Assembly: GCA_017997515.1 (NCBI GenBank)
Contig: JAGOEY010000144.1
Span: 1 to 5,260 of the forward strand
Direction of reading: 5' to 3'
Length of the DNA: 5,260 nt
Source of the DNA: Burkholderiaceae bacterium
GTDB taxonomy: Bacteria > Pseudomonadota > Gammaproteobacteria > Burkholderiales > Burkholderiaceae
A program made the translations under genes and the position numbers. The notes beneath the pieces were generated by a model. The model was given only the letters and a program-made list of their open reading frames with translations. It had not been told where the DNA came from and made no database searches. Shown in pieces: positions 1 to 5,260 of this stretch; positions within the stretch are counted from its first letter, which is position 1, and every line of letters begins with the position of its first letter.

Positions 1-1552
1 CACCTTCGATGATGCCGCCGTCGGCTTCGAAGACGATGTTGTCTGCACCCGCACCGCCGATGAGTTCATCGCGACCGTCGTTGTTGCCAACCAGACCCAC
101 CAGGTTGGGGTCGATCAGCATGTTGAGGTTGCCACCCATCAGCAGGTCGTTGCCGGCTCTGCCATTGATGGAGTCGTTGTCGTAGCCACCGATGATGATG
201 TTGTTGGCCGACGAGCCAGTGATGTTCAGCTGGCCGGAGGAACCAATGCCGTTGTTGTTGGGGTTGGCCGCACCGGTGGGCGCACCGCCAACAGCCGTGG
301 TCAGGCCCTTCAGGAAGCCATAGGTGTTGCCCGAAGCGTCGATATTTTCGATGTCGCGCAGGCTGGCGTACTGGCCGGCACGGGTCACCAGGGTACCGTC
401 ATTGGCATCAGGGGTTGTACCCACAACACCCGGGTTTTCGTTCAGCACGACTTCGATGCGCTCGTCGTCGTCGGAGGCTTGCAGCAGCAGCCAGTCGCTG
501 TCTTGCGAGCTTTGGCCGTTGGCCGCCGAGGTGTCGTCCGCAGTGGAGCCACCGTCGAGGAACAGCTTGTTGCCGTCGGTGTTGCTCAGCAGGGACAGTT
601 CGGCGAACAAGAAGTCGGCATTGCGGCCACCGGACAGGGTGTCGGTGCCACCATTGCGGGAAACGGCCACGCCGCCACCCGCCAGGAAGTCGTTACCGAT
701 GCCGCCCAGGATGGTGTCGGCACCCAGGCCGCCCAGCACGACGTTGCCGTTGGTGCTGACGCCGTCACCAGCGAAGCCGGAGCCGTCGTACTTGATGTCG
801 CCCAGGAAGACCTTGGCCATGTTGTTTTCGTTCACCACGCCGTTGTCCAGGCGGGTGTAGGCGTCCACAGCCACGTAGCCCGATGCAGGCTTGACGTTGA
901 GTGCGTTTTCCTTGCCGTCGTTGGCAATGACGCCGTCGCCGTTCAGGTCCAGGCCCGTGATCTGGTTGGCCGTCTTGGTCATGTCGATGCGGATGTCCTG
1001 GTCACCGTGCAGGACCATGGCCTTGACGCCAGCCACCGTGCTCTCTTCGAGAATGAAGTTGCGACCGGCAGTGTCTGCCGTGCCGGGGCCCGAACGGCCT
1101 TCTGCACCGCCGAACTTGACGTAGTGGGCCAGGGCGCCATTGGTGAGGCTGCCACCGAACTGGTCGAGGTTGGCGTTCACATATTCGGCGACGTCGGGGT
1201 TGGCGGCCAGGTAGAAGTTGCCGTCGAACTTGGCCAGCGCTTCGCTGGGGGCGCGGCCTTCGTCCAGGCCGTATTGCATGAAGTGGTAAATCAGATCGGC
1301 CGAGTTGAGGCCGGCACCGCGCAGGTCGTCGTACTTGTTGGCGTAGTAGGCGGGGTCAAACGTGCTGTTGGGCTTGTACATGCGGTCTGCGCCGATCTGC
1401 ACGAAGTGCTCGATGGGCGTCAGCGTGCCTTGGTAGGTGCCCATGTACGTAGCGCCATAGAAGGCGGAATCGAAGGGCACGTATTTGCCAACCTTGCTGC
1501 CGGGCAGAGCGGCCAGGGCTTCGCTCAACTGGATACCGGAGGTGAAGTACAT
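1..1552 (-). CDS. RTX/hemolysin-type calcium-binding protein, 5' part (C-terminus outside window)
   Basis: Probable secreted, calcium-binding surface or extracellular protein; 517 residues are visible and the frame is still open at the window edge. The ATG at 1552-1550 is supported by a GAAAGAGA ribosome site 6 nt upstream and an in-frame TGA at 1567-1565. There is no signal peptide, as expected for a type I secretion substrate whose export signal is C-terminal (not visible here). Residues 24-155 hold three related units ending in HFVQIG, HFMQYGLDEGR and HYVKFGGAEGR; two contain FDPAYY or FDGNFYLAANPDV. An EF-hand-like loop (DLNGDGVI) lies at 202-209. RTX-like nonapeptides occur at 274-293 (GGLGADTIL, GGIGNDFLA), 307-318, 455-474 (NGRAGNDLL) and 499-507 (GGAGADNIV). 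The visible part is Asp/Asn/Gly-rich with no cysteine, as in RTX and S-layer proteins. It could be an S-layer protein, adhesin or secreted enzyme; no catalytic domain is visible. The family call is firm, the role is open. Confidence 0.9.
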   Translation of the reverse strand, partial: MYFTSGIQLSEALAALPGSKVGKYVPFDSAFYGATYMGTYQGTLTPIEHFVQIGADRMYKPNSTFDPAYYANKYDDLRGAGLNSADLIYHFMQYGLDEGRAPSEALAKFDGNFYLAANPDVAEYVNANLDQFGGSLTNGALAHYVKFGGAEGRSGPGTADTAGRNFILEESTVAGVKAMVLHGDQDIRIDMTKTANQITGLDLNGDGVIANDGKENALNVKPASGYVAVDAYTRLDNGVVNENNMAKVFLGDIKYDGSGFAGDGVSTNGNVVLGGLGADTILGGIGNDFLAGGGVAVSRNGGTDTLSGGRNADFLFAELSLLSNTDGNKLFLDGGSTADDTSAANGQSSQDSDWLLLQASDDDERIEVVLNENPGVVGTTPDANDGTLVTRAGQYASLRDIENIDASGNTYGFLKGLTTAVGGAPTGAANPNNNGIGSSGQLNITGSSANNIIIGGYDNDSINGRAGNDLLMGGNLNMLIDPNLVGLVGNNDGRDELIGGAGADNIVFEADGGIIEG

Positions 1553-1558
1553 ATTGAA

Positions 1559-1566
1559 TCTCTTTC
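1559..1566 (-). promoter_or_regulatory. Ribosome binding site of the RTX gene, inside a possible hairpin
   Basis: Minus-strand GAAAGAGA lies 6 nt before the ATG at 1552. It is the only purine-rich site near the start and fixes the start together with the in-frame stop just upstream. The same bases form the right arm of a possible U-rich hairpin (1560-1580), so access to the site may be controlled by RNA folding. Confidence 0.6.
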
Positions 1567-1580
1567 AAACGTTGAAAAAA
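1560..1580 (-). promoter_or_regulatory. Possible hairpin covering the RTX gene ribosome site
   Basis: In the minus-strand transcript, UUUUUUCAA (1580-1572) can pair with UUGAAAGAG (1568-1560) across a CGU loop. Six Watson-Crick pairs lie next to the loop, followed by U-G, U-A and U-G. The right arm contains most of the Shine-Dalgarno sequence. The pairing is read directly from the sequence; its stability and function are inferred. The stem is weak and AU-rich, as in temperature-sensitive ribosome-site hairpins, but a three-base loop and wobble pairs make it marginal. Confidence 0.35.
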
Positions 1581-1618
1581 TCGACCGAAAGACCGGGGCT
1601 TTGCCCGACAGTCGACCT
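1578..1618 (-). promoter_or_regulatory. Leader stem-loop followed by a T-run upstream of the RTX gene
   Basis: In the transcript AGGUCGAC (1618-1611) can pair with GUCGAUUU (1585-1578), five Watson-Crick pairs extended by G-U, G-U and A-U. Inside it a small GGGC-AAA-GCCC hairpin can form. The right arm runs into the six-T tract (1580-1575), so the structure looks like a weak attenuator or terminator. It shares bases with the hairpin that covers the ribosome site, so the two cannot form fully at once. The function is inferred. Confidence 0.25.
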
Positions 1619-1721
1619 GAGGATTCTATCGATGGAACTTGGCAACACCGCTGTTTGAAAAGGCTTAGCTGCGGGACTACCACCTCGAATACCCAAGCCG
1701 GTGTTTGTTGGTTTTTTTTCT

Positions 1722-1750
1722 TTTATAAATCAATGACTTGGAGATGAAAA
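1722..1750 (-). promoter_or_regulatory. Candidate sigma-70 promoter of the RTX gene
   Basis: Minus-strand TTTTCA (1750-1745, four of six matches to TTGACA) is separated by 17 bp from TATAAA (1727-1722, five of six matches to TATAAT). It lies in the most AT-rich stretch of the window (about 21% GC across 1711-1776). Transcription would begin near 1715 and give a leader of about 160 nt. An alternative, less good pair is TTGGGA (1781-1776) with CATATA (1759-1754). Only the motif match supports it. Confidence 0.4.
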
Positions 1751-1770
1751 TCCTATATGAACTTCAAAAA

Positions 1771-1790
1771 ATTAATCCCAAGGGACTAAT
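1771..1790. repeat. Imperfect palindrome upstream of the RTX promoter, possible operator
   Basis: Nine-base arms ATTAATCCC and GGGACTAAT flank a 2-bp centre with one mismatch. The motif TAATCCCA also recurs as a direct repeat at 1773-1780 and 1787-1794, 14 bp apart. It sits about 20 bp upstream of the candidate -35 element, a usual place for an activator site. I do not recognise the regulator that would bind it. Confidence 0.35.
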
Positions 1791-1832
1791 CCCACCACGT
1801 TGCACATCAACAACATTTTGGGGGCTTTGCGG

Positions 1833-1903
1833 TACCTGGGCTTGCTTTGGGCCAGGTATTTTGTGGGGGGGTGTCCGGGCAGCGCCTTGGGTGTTGCGCC
1901 CGG
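1833..1903 (-). terminator. Two hairpins after the acyltransferase gene, possible terminator without a T-run
   Basis: The first stem pairs CCGGGC (1875-1880) with GCCCGG (1898-1903), plus two inner pairs past a one-base bulge; it begins 13 nt after the stop codon. The second pairs TACCTGG (1833-1839) with CCAGGTA (1852-1858), 7 bp. Neither is followed by a T-run in the minus direction (ACACCCCCCC follows the first), so neither is a classical intrinsic terminator. They may still stop or protect the transcript end. The second is followed by TTTTG on the plus strand, but no plus-strand gene would use it. Confidence 0.3.
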
Positions 1904-1916
1904 GGTATGGCGCTGC

Positions 1917-3020
1917 CTACCGCAGGTAGGCACTGCGCAGGGCCAGGAAGGGGCGTTCTATGAGGTGGTAGGTGATGGCGGCCATTGCGAGCACTACCGG
2001 CAGCAGCAGGACGCCGGTGGCCAGTGCGTCTGCGACCGGGCCGGCGCCGGTGGCCAGCGGCGGCAGGTGGGCTTTGTAGGCTGCAATGACCAGGTTGTGC
2101 AGCACATAGGTGGAGAAGCTGATGGCCCCCAGGGCTGCCAGCGCACGGTCGGTGCCGTGGCGCAGTGCTTGCGGGCCCGGCCAGCGCGTGCACAAATAGG
2201 CCCAGACAAAGCCGGCCCACAGGGCAGCTTCGAGCCCGGGCCAGATGATCCACACGGGGCTGGCCAGCTCTGAAAACCCCACCTTGCGGCTGAAGGCGTG
2301 CAGCCCCAGCAGCACGGCCAGGCCCGCCAGCACCAGCCACAGGGGTGACAGGCTGGGTGGCGCTGCCCTGCCCGCCCGGGTGGCGCGCGCTTGCCACAGG
2401 CGGGCCAGCAGCATGCCGATGATGAATTGGTCGAGCCGGCCGAAGATGGTTTCGTAGGCCACAAATCGCACGCTGCCGCTGGCCGCAAACACCAGGGCAC
2501 GCACCAGCACCAGCAGGCCCAGCCAGGCCCAGAGGTAGCGGTTACCGTGGCGCCGGCTGAAGGCGAGCAGGAACGGGAAGATCAGGTAGAACTGGAACTC
2601 GACCCAGATGGTCCACAGCTGGACGAAGTAGGGCGACAGGGGCACGGTTTCTGACCGGAATGGCATGAGCCAGCCGAGCAGTTGCAAAAACCCGTAGTTG
2701 CGGTGGTCGTTGTAGGTGCTGATGAACAGTTGCAAAAAGACGGCAAAGATGAACAGCGGGTAGATGCGCAGCACGCGGTTTTTGATGAAGCCGCCGTAGT
2801 GGATGTGCCTGTCGCCGGCGATCACTGTAAAGATGAAGCCGCTGATGACCATGAACAGGGCGATGCCGGTGTGGCCTTCGTCCACCAGCGAGACCAGGGG
2901 GTTGCCCGAGCGCAGGTCGCCCAGCTGGGTGTGAAAGTAGTGGAATAGCACCACCAGCGCTGCGGCAAAAAAGCGCAGGTGGTCCAGGCGGCTGAGGTAG
3001 GGGTGCTGGGTGGTTTTCAT
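1917..3020 (-). CDS. Acyltransferase 3 family membrane protein (OafA-like)
   Basis: A 367-residue integral membrane protein that probably moves an acyl group, often acetyl, onto a sugar of a surface or exported glycan. Family signatures in order: RLDHLRFFAA (11-20) with His27 in LFHYF, the expected catalytic histidine position; GIALFMVISGF (52-62); RVLRIYP (82-88); WTIWVEFQFYLIFP (136-149); ISFSTYVLH (300-308); and the C-terminal HLIERPF (352-358). About ten hydrophobic segments are seen, and the length is normal for a stand-alone member without a C-terminal SGNH domain. The ATG start puts the first signature at residue 11; the same frame stays open to 3605, but that extension is antisense-free overlap with the glycosyltransferase gene and looks non-biological. 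No good ribosome site precedes the start, and the gene follows the glycosyltransferase stop by 17 bp, so coupled translation is likely. The acceptor (lipopolysaccharide, exopolysaccharide or glycoprotein glycan) cannot be told. Confidence 0.92.
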   Translation of the reverse strand: MKTTQHPYLSRLDHLRFFAAALVVLFHYFHTQLGDLRSGNPLVSLVDEGHTGIALFMVISGFIFTVIAGDRHIHYGGFIKNRVLRIYPLFIFAVFLQLFISTYNDHRNYGFLQLLGWLMPFRSETVPLSPYFVQLWTIWVEFQFYLIFPFLLAFSRRHGNRYLWAWLGLLVLVRALVFAASGSVRFVAYETIFGRLDQFIIGMLLARLWQARATRAGRAAPPSLSPLWLVLAGLAVLLGLHAFSRKVGFSELASPVWIIWPGLEAALWAGFVWAYLCTRWPGPQALRHGTDRALAALGAISFSTYVLHNLVIAAYKAHLPPLATGAGPVADALATGVLLLPVVLAMAAITYHLIERPFLALRSAYLR

Positions 3021-3037
3021 GGAGCGGGGGCGGGTGT

Positions 3038-4087
3038 TCAGCTGTGGATGCGGTGCGGGTCCGTGGCACCACTGGCGGCGATGAACCGCTGCCAGGCGGT
3101 GGGGTCGCTGTGGGCCAGCTGCCGGGCGGCCTGGCTGGCCCGGTCGTGCTGGTCGAGGTGACCGCCCGGGGGCAGCGCCTGGAACCAGGCGTCGAGCGCA
3201 AAGCGCTGGTGGAACGGCGTGCCCAGGCCCAGTGCGTGGCGGGCCAGCTGTTCGGTGAGGCTGGCAGGGTGCCCGGCAGCAAACTCCGGAAAGATTTGCA
3301 GCAGCTGTGCGGGTGGTAGTTGCAGGTAGTGGTGCAGGATGCAGGCACGCTCCCAGGCGTCGCGGCGCACCACTTCGGGCCGGGCGGCGCTGGCGTTTTG
3401 CTGCTGGCTGCGGATGCGAAAGGCGGTGAGCGGCTCGGGCAGCACGTGGATGTCGTAGCGCATGCAGACGCGTATCCACTGGTCGAGGTCGGGGACCTGG
3501 GCCAGGCGGGGGTCGTAGAGGCCGACCGTTTGATAGACTTCGCGCCGTATCAGCGCCGTGGGGTGGCACAGGGCGTTGCCCTGGTCGAAGAAGTGGCGCA
3601 ACCATTGGTGACGGCTGCGGTTGGGCTGGTGGAAAACGGCATGGTCTTTGTGGGATGGATCGTCAAAGGGCTGGCCTTGTTCGTTGATGAAGGCGGGCCA
3701 GCCGAACACGGCCCCCACCCGGGGGTTTTGCTGCAAGTGCTGCAGCTGGCGCCGGAGCTTGCCAGGCAGGAACAGGTCGTCGGAGTTGAGCACGGCGATG
3801 TAGCGCCCCCGCGAGCGGCGGATGGCGTCGTTGAGCGCCACGCAGGCGCCGCGGTTTTGCGCAAAGCGGTGCAGGTGGATGCGGGGGTTAGCCAGGGCGG
3901 CGATCTGCTCGGCCGTGGAGTCGGTAGAGCCATCGTCGGTGACGATGATTTCCAGCGGGTCAATGCCCTGGCTCAGCGCGCTGCGCAGGCAGTCTGCCAC
4001 GAAGTGGGCGTGGTTGTAGCTGGCCACCACCACGCTGACCAGGGGCTCGCTGGGGGTGCGCTGCCATATTCTGGAAAAAATTTGCAT
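3038..4087 (-). CDS. Family 2 glycosyltransferase (GT-A fold)
   Basis: A 349-residue cytoplasmic enzyme expected to transfer a sugar from a nucleotide-sugar donor to a growing glycan. The GT-A nucleotide-binding core is clear: VSVVVASYNH (17-26), TDDGSTD (50-56), QNRG (77-80) and the metal-binding DXD-like NSDD (101-104) in VLNSDDLFLPGKL. Later, CHPTALIRREVY (174-185) and VPDLDQW (198-204) fit the acceptor side, followed by a helical C-terminal extension of about 110 residues of unknown role. There is no membrane segment. The ATG at 4087-4085 leaves 16 residues before the first strand; the frame is open further upstream, but only through an intergenic inverted repeat, so a longer start is unlikely. 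No clear Shine-Dalgarno sequence precedes this ATG. It probably forms an operon with the acyltransferase downstream. Sugar specificity cannot be read from the sequence. Confidence 0.92.
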   Translation of the reverse strand: MQIFSRIWQRTPSEPLVSVVVASYNHAHFVADCLRSALSQGIDPLEIIVTDDGSTDSTAEQIAALANPRIHLHRFAQNRGACVALNDAIRRSRGRYIAVLNSDDLFLPGKLRRQLQHLQQNPRVGAVFGWPAFINEQGQPFDDPSHKDHAVFHQPNRSRHQWLRHFFDQGNALCHPTALIRREVYQTVGLYDPRLAQVPDLDQWIRVCMRYDIHVLPEPLTAFRIRSQQQNASAARPEVVRRDAWERACILHHYLQLPPAQLLQIFPEFAAGHPASLTEQLARHALGLGTPFHQRFALDAWFQALPPGGHLDQHDRASQAARQLAHSDPTAWQRFIAASGATDPHRIHS

Positions 4088-4217
4088 AAGGGTTCGGCAC
4101 GGTTTATTGCTGAGACTGACCCCCGTTCGCCCTTGTCGAAGGGTTTGGACCGAACGGGGGGTACGCATCATTCCTGCCCGTTCAACAGGGTTTGTCCGGC
4201 CGGTGCAGGGTGCGGGT
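4088..4217. other. 130-bp spacer between response regulator and glycosyltransferase genes
   Basis: Apart from the palindromic repeat I see no gene here. The spacer separates the two-component genes from the glycan genes and must hold any promoter for the latter. The minus-strand sequence just before the glycosyltransferase contains AATAAACC (4109-4102), but no convincing -35/-10 pair. Confidence 0.5.
4120..4160. repeat. Intergenic palindromic repeat, 10-bp perfect arms
   Basis: CCCCCGTTCG (4120-4129) is the exact reverse complement of CGAACGGGGG (4151-4160). Inside, CCCTT (4130-4134) pairs with AAGGG (4139-4143) around a GTCG loop, leaving 7 unpaired bases on one side. The GTTCG / TTGTCGAAGGG / CGAAC layout resembles a dispersed palindrome that I recall from many beta-proteobacterial intergenic regions. 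It lies between the response regulator stop and the glycosyltransferase start. It could act as a transcript-end hairpin, but no T-run follows. Confidence 0.65.
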
Positions 4218-4904
4218 TCAATCAAGCGCCCGCGGCTGCAGCCCGGGGCGTGGGGATGGCATGTTGAGTGTGCTGAACCTGGCGATCACTTCGGCGCGGC
4301 TGCTCACCCCCAGTGTGCGCAGGATGCCACGGACGTGGATTTTGACTGTGGGTTCGGCCAGGTCGAGCGCTCGGCAGATTTGCTTGTTGGACATGCCTTG
4401 CAGGAGCAGGCCCAGCACCTCGGATTGCCGCGCGGTGAACCCAAGGGCTGCGGCGTTGGCCGCGGCCAGCGGCTCGGGGGTCGCAGGGGGCGCGGGCCGG
4501 GTGGCCGGCTTTTGCAGGGCTTCTGGCGGCACGTAGACGCCGCCCGCAGCCACGAGCCGTATGGCCGACACCAGCACCTGGTTGAGCGATGACTTGGGCA
4601 GGAAGCCGCGCGCCCCCTGTTCGAGCGAGTGCTGGACGATGCCGGCATCGTGGTCTGCCGACAGCATGATCACGGGGAGGAGGGGGAACCTTTGCGTGAT
4701 GTCTGCGAGCAGGCTCAGGCCACTGGTTTCGGGCAGCTGGATGTCCATGAGCACCAGGTCGATGTCGGCATGCTGCTGCAGCTGGCTCCAGAGCGACGCG
4801 GCGTCCCACGCCTCGACGTATTGGGCGCCCAGCTCGGACCGGCTGAGGATGGCTTGAAGGCCCTCGCGCACCAGGCCATGGTCGTCAACAATGAGGATTT
4901 TCAC
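4218..4904 (-). CDS. NarL/FixJ-type response regulator (REC + LuxR HTH)
   Basis: A 228-residue DNA-binding response regulator that is activated by phosphorylation. The receiver domain spans residues 1-120: acidic pair Asp7-Asp8 (IVDDHG), phosphoacceptor Asp54 (VLMDIQLP), switch Ser82 (LSAD) and Lys104 (FLPKSS). A Pro/Ala-rich linker (130-150) leads to a LuxR-type helix-turn-helix (about 155-212) with FTARQSEVLGLL, GMSNKQIC and EPTVKIHVRGIL. The start is taken as GTG (4904-4902), so the protein begins MKILIVDDHG, the family's usual N-terminus; the frame is open further upstream only into the preceding gene. All key residues are present, so it should be functional. It follows the kinase fragment by 20 bp and is probably its partner. 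Target genes are unknown; the neighbouring glycan and RTX genes are candidates by position only. Confidence 0.93.
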   Translation of the reverse strand: MKILIVDDHGLVREGLQAILSRSELGAQYVEAWDAASLWSQLQQHADIDLVLMDIQLPETSGLSLLADITQRFPLLPVIMLSADHDAGIVQHSLEQGARGFLPKSSLNQVLVSAIRLVAAGGVYVPPEALQKPATRPAPPATPEPLAAANAAALGFTARQSEVLGLLLQGMSNKQICRALDLAEPTVKIHVRGILRTLGVSSRAEVIARFSTLNMPSPRPGLQPRALD

Positions 4905-4924
4905 GGGCGTGATGTTACAGGCTG

Positions 4925-5260
4925 TCAAGGGGCTGGCTCTTTCGTCGGGTGCTCGCTGCCTTCTGCGCGCCACAGTTGCACCAGCACCTGGCGCAGTTCT
5001 GCGGGCCTGAGGGGTTTGTAGAGCACGCGCAATGTGTCGGTGCGCGTTTGCCGCAGTTCGGCGTCTTCCGTGTCGCCGGTCATGATGGCGGCAGGCAGGT
5101 CGGCACCCCAGCGCTGGCGCAGTGCGTCAATCAGTTGGCGGCCATTGAACGCGCCGCCAAGGCGGTGGTCGGTGATGACCAGATGTGGGCGCCAGCCATC
5201 CTGGCCCAGCGAGGCGAATACCGCGTCGGCGTCGGCATGGACGCGGGCTTCGCACCCCCA
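4925..5260 (-). CDS. C-terminal receiver domain, probably of a hybrid sensor histidine kinase (5' part outside window)
   Basis: The last 111 residues of a protein that enters from the right edge and ends at TGA (4927-4925). It carries most of a receiver domain: phosphoacceptor Asp31 in LVITDHRLGG, FNGRQLIDALR (37-47), switch Thr61 in AAIMTGDT, and Lys82 in LYKPLRPAELR, then a short charged tail. The DHRL context and the position next to a NarL-type regulator fit the C-terminal receiver of a hybrid histidine kinase; the kinase domains are not in the window, so a stand-alone receiver protein is possible. The gene ends 20 bp before the response regulator and is very likely co-transcribed with it. 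Confidence 0.85.
   Translation of the reverse strand, partial: WGCEARVHADADAVFASLGQDGWRPHLVITDHRLGGAFNGRQLIDALRQRWGADLPAAIMTGDTEDAELRQTRTDTLRVLYKPLRPAELRQVLVQLWRAEGSEHPTKEPAP

Larger units (their letters stand above)
1553..1916. other. 364-bp intergenic region between acyltransferase and RTX genes
   Basis: No open frame here has a recognisable protein or a convincing ribosome site. From right to left it holds two hairpins after the acyltransferase gene (1833-1903), an imperfect palindrome, an AT-rich promoter stretch, and a leader of about 160 nt with two overlapping potential stem-loops just before the RTX start. The change from GC-rich to AT-rich and back is abrupt. The length and content suggest that the RTX gene is transcribed separately from the genes upstream. 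Confidence 0.6.

Noticed and set aside
1..700. Repeated GGT/GAC-rich tracts, considered as a DNA repeat array
   Set aside because: They reflect Gly/Asp-rich RTX nonapeptide coding; the units differ in length and DNA sequence.
1638..1705. Long-range complementarity AACACCG / CGGTGTT and CTTGG / CCAAG in the RTX leader, considered as a pseudoknot
   Set aside because: Matches of this length are expected by chance in a region this size, and the two pairings cross each other with long loops.
479..1747. A 422-codon open frame on the plus strand, opposite the RTX gene
   Set aside because: The product is Val/Gly/Ala-rich without any domain, and runs past the RTX promoter and leader. The minus strand carries a clear RTX protein with a good start. 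This is a GC-rich antisense shadow.
2568..2613. WVEFQFYL in the acyltransferase instead of a VEEQFYL-like motif, considered as an unusual active-site change
   Set aside because: The conserved Glu and QFYL are kept, and VEFQFYL variants are, as I recall, frequent in the family.
3021..3605. The acyltransferase frame remains open upstream to 3605
   Set aside because: The added 195 residues are Pro/Arg-rich, lack domains and overlap the glycosyltransferase in another frame. The ATG at 3020 places the family signature at its normal position.
4088..4225. A longer glycosyltransferase start adding 46 residues
   Set aside because: The extension reads through the palindromic repeat and overlaps the regulator stop; family members start shortly before the first strand.
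3320..4267. A 315-codon open frame on the plus strand, opposite the glycosyltransferase
   Set aside because: It has no recognisable motif and passes through the intergenic palindrome; the opposite strand has all GT-A motifs.

Overview
The window is GC-rich, apart from one AT-rich stretch near 1711-1776. Every gene I can support lies on the minus strand. Codon use, the Glu/Ala/Arg-rich proteins, the NarL-type regulator and a palindromic intergenic repeat of a type common in beta-proteobacteria suggest a Burkholderiales member, most likely Comamonadaceae. This placement is inference; no phylogenetic marker gene is present.

In transcription order (right to left): the C-terminal receiver domain of a truncated, probably hybrid, histidine kinase (5260-4925); 20 bp later a NarL/FixJ-type response regulator with a GTG start (4904-4218); a 130-bp spacer with a 10-bp perfect inverted repeat (4120-4160); a GT-A family 2 glycosyltransferase (4087-3038); 17 bp later an acyltransferase-3 membrane protein (3020-1917); a 364-bp intergenic region (1553-1916) with hairpins, an AT-rich promoter region, an imperfect palindrome and a long leader; and the first 517 residues of a secreted RTX/calcium-binding protein (1552 to beyond position 1).

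The kinase and regulator look like one two-component operon. The glycosyltransferase and acyltransferase look like a second unit that builds and acylates a surface glycan. The RTX protein has no N-terminal signal peptide, has Gly/Asp nonapeptides and no cysteine in the visible part, so it is probably exported by a type I system and stays at or near the cell surface. The layout suggests a cell-surface locus (envelope glycan plus surface or extracellular protein) beside a sensory system. Co-regulation is a hypothesis, not something the sequence proves.

The least routine part is the RTX gene's control region: an AT-rich promoter, a palindrome just upstream of it, and a predicted leader of about 160 nt whose U-run can pair with the Shine-Dalgarno sequence. 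I found no RNA gene, CRISPR array, insertion sequence or phage gene, and no convincing evidence for a wholly new system.
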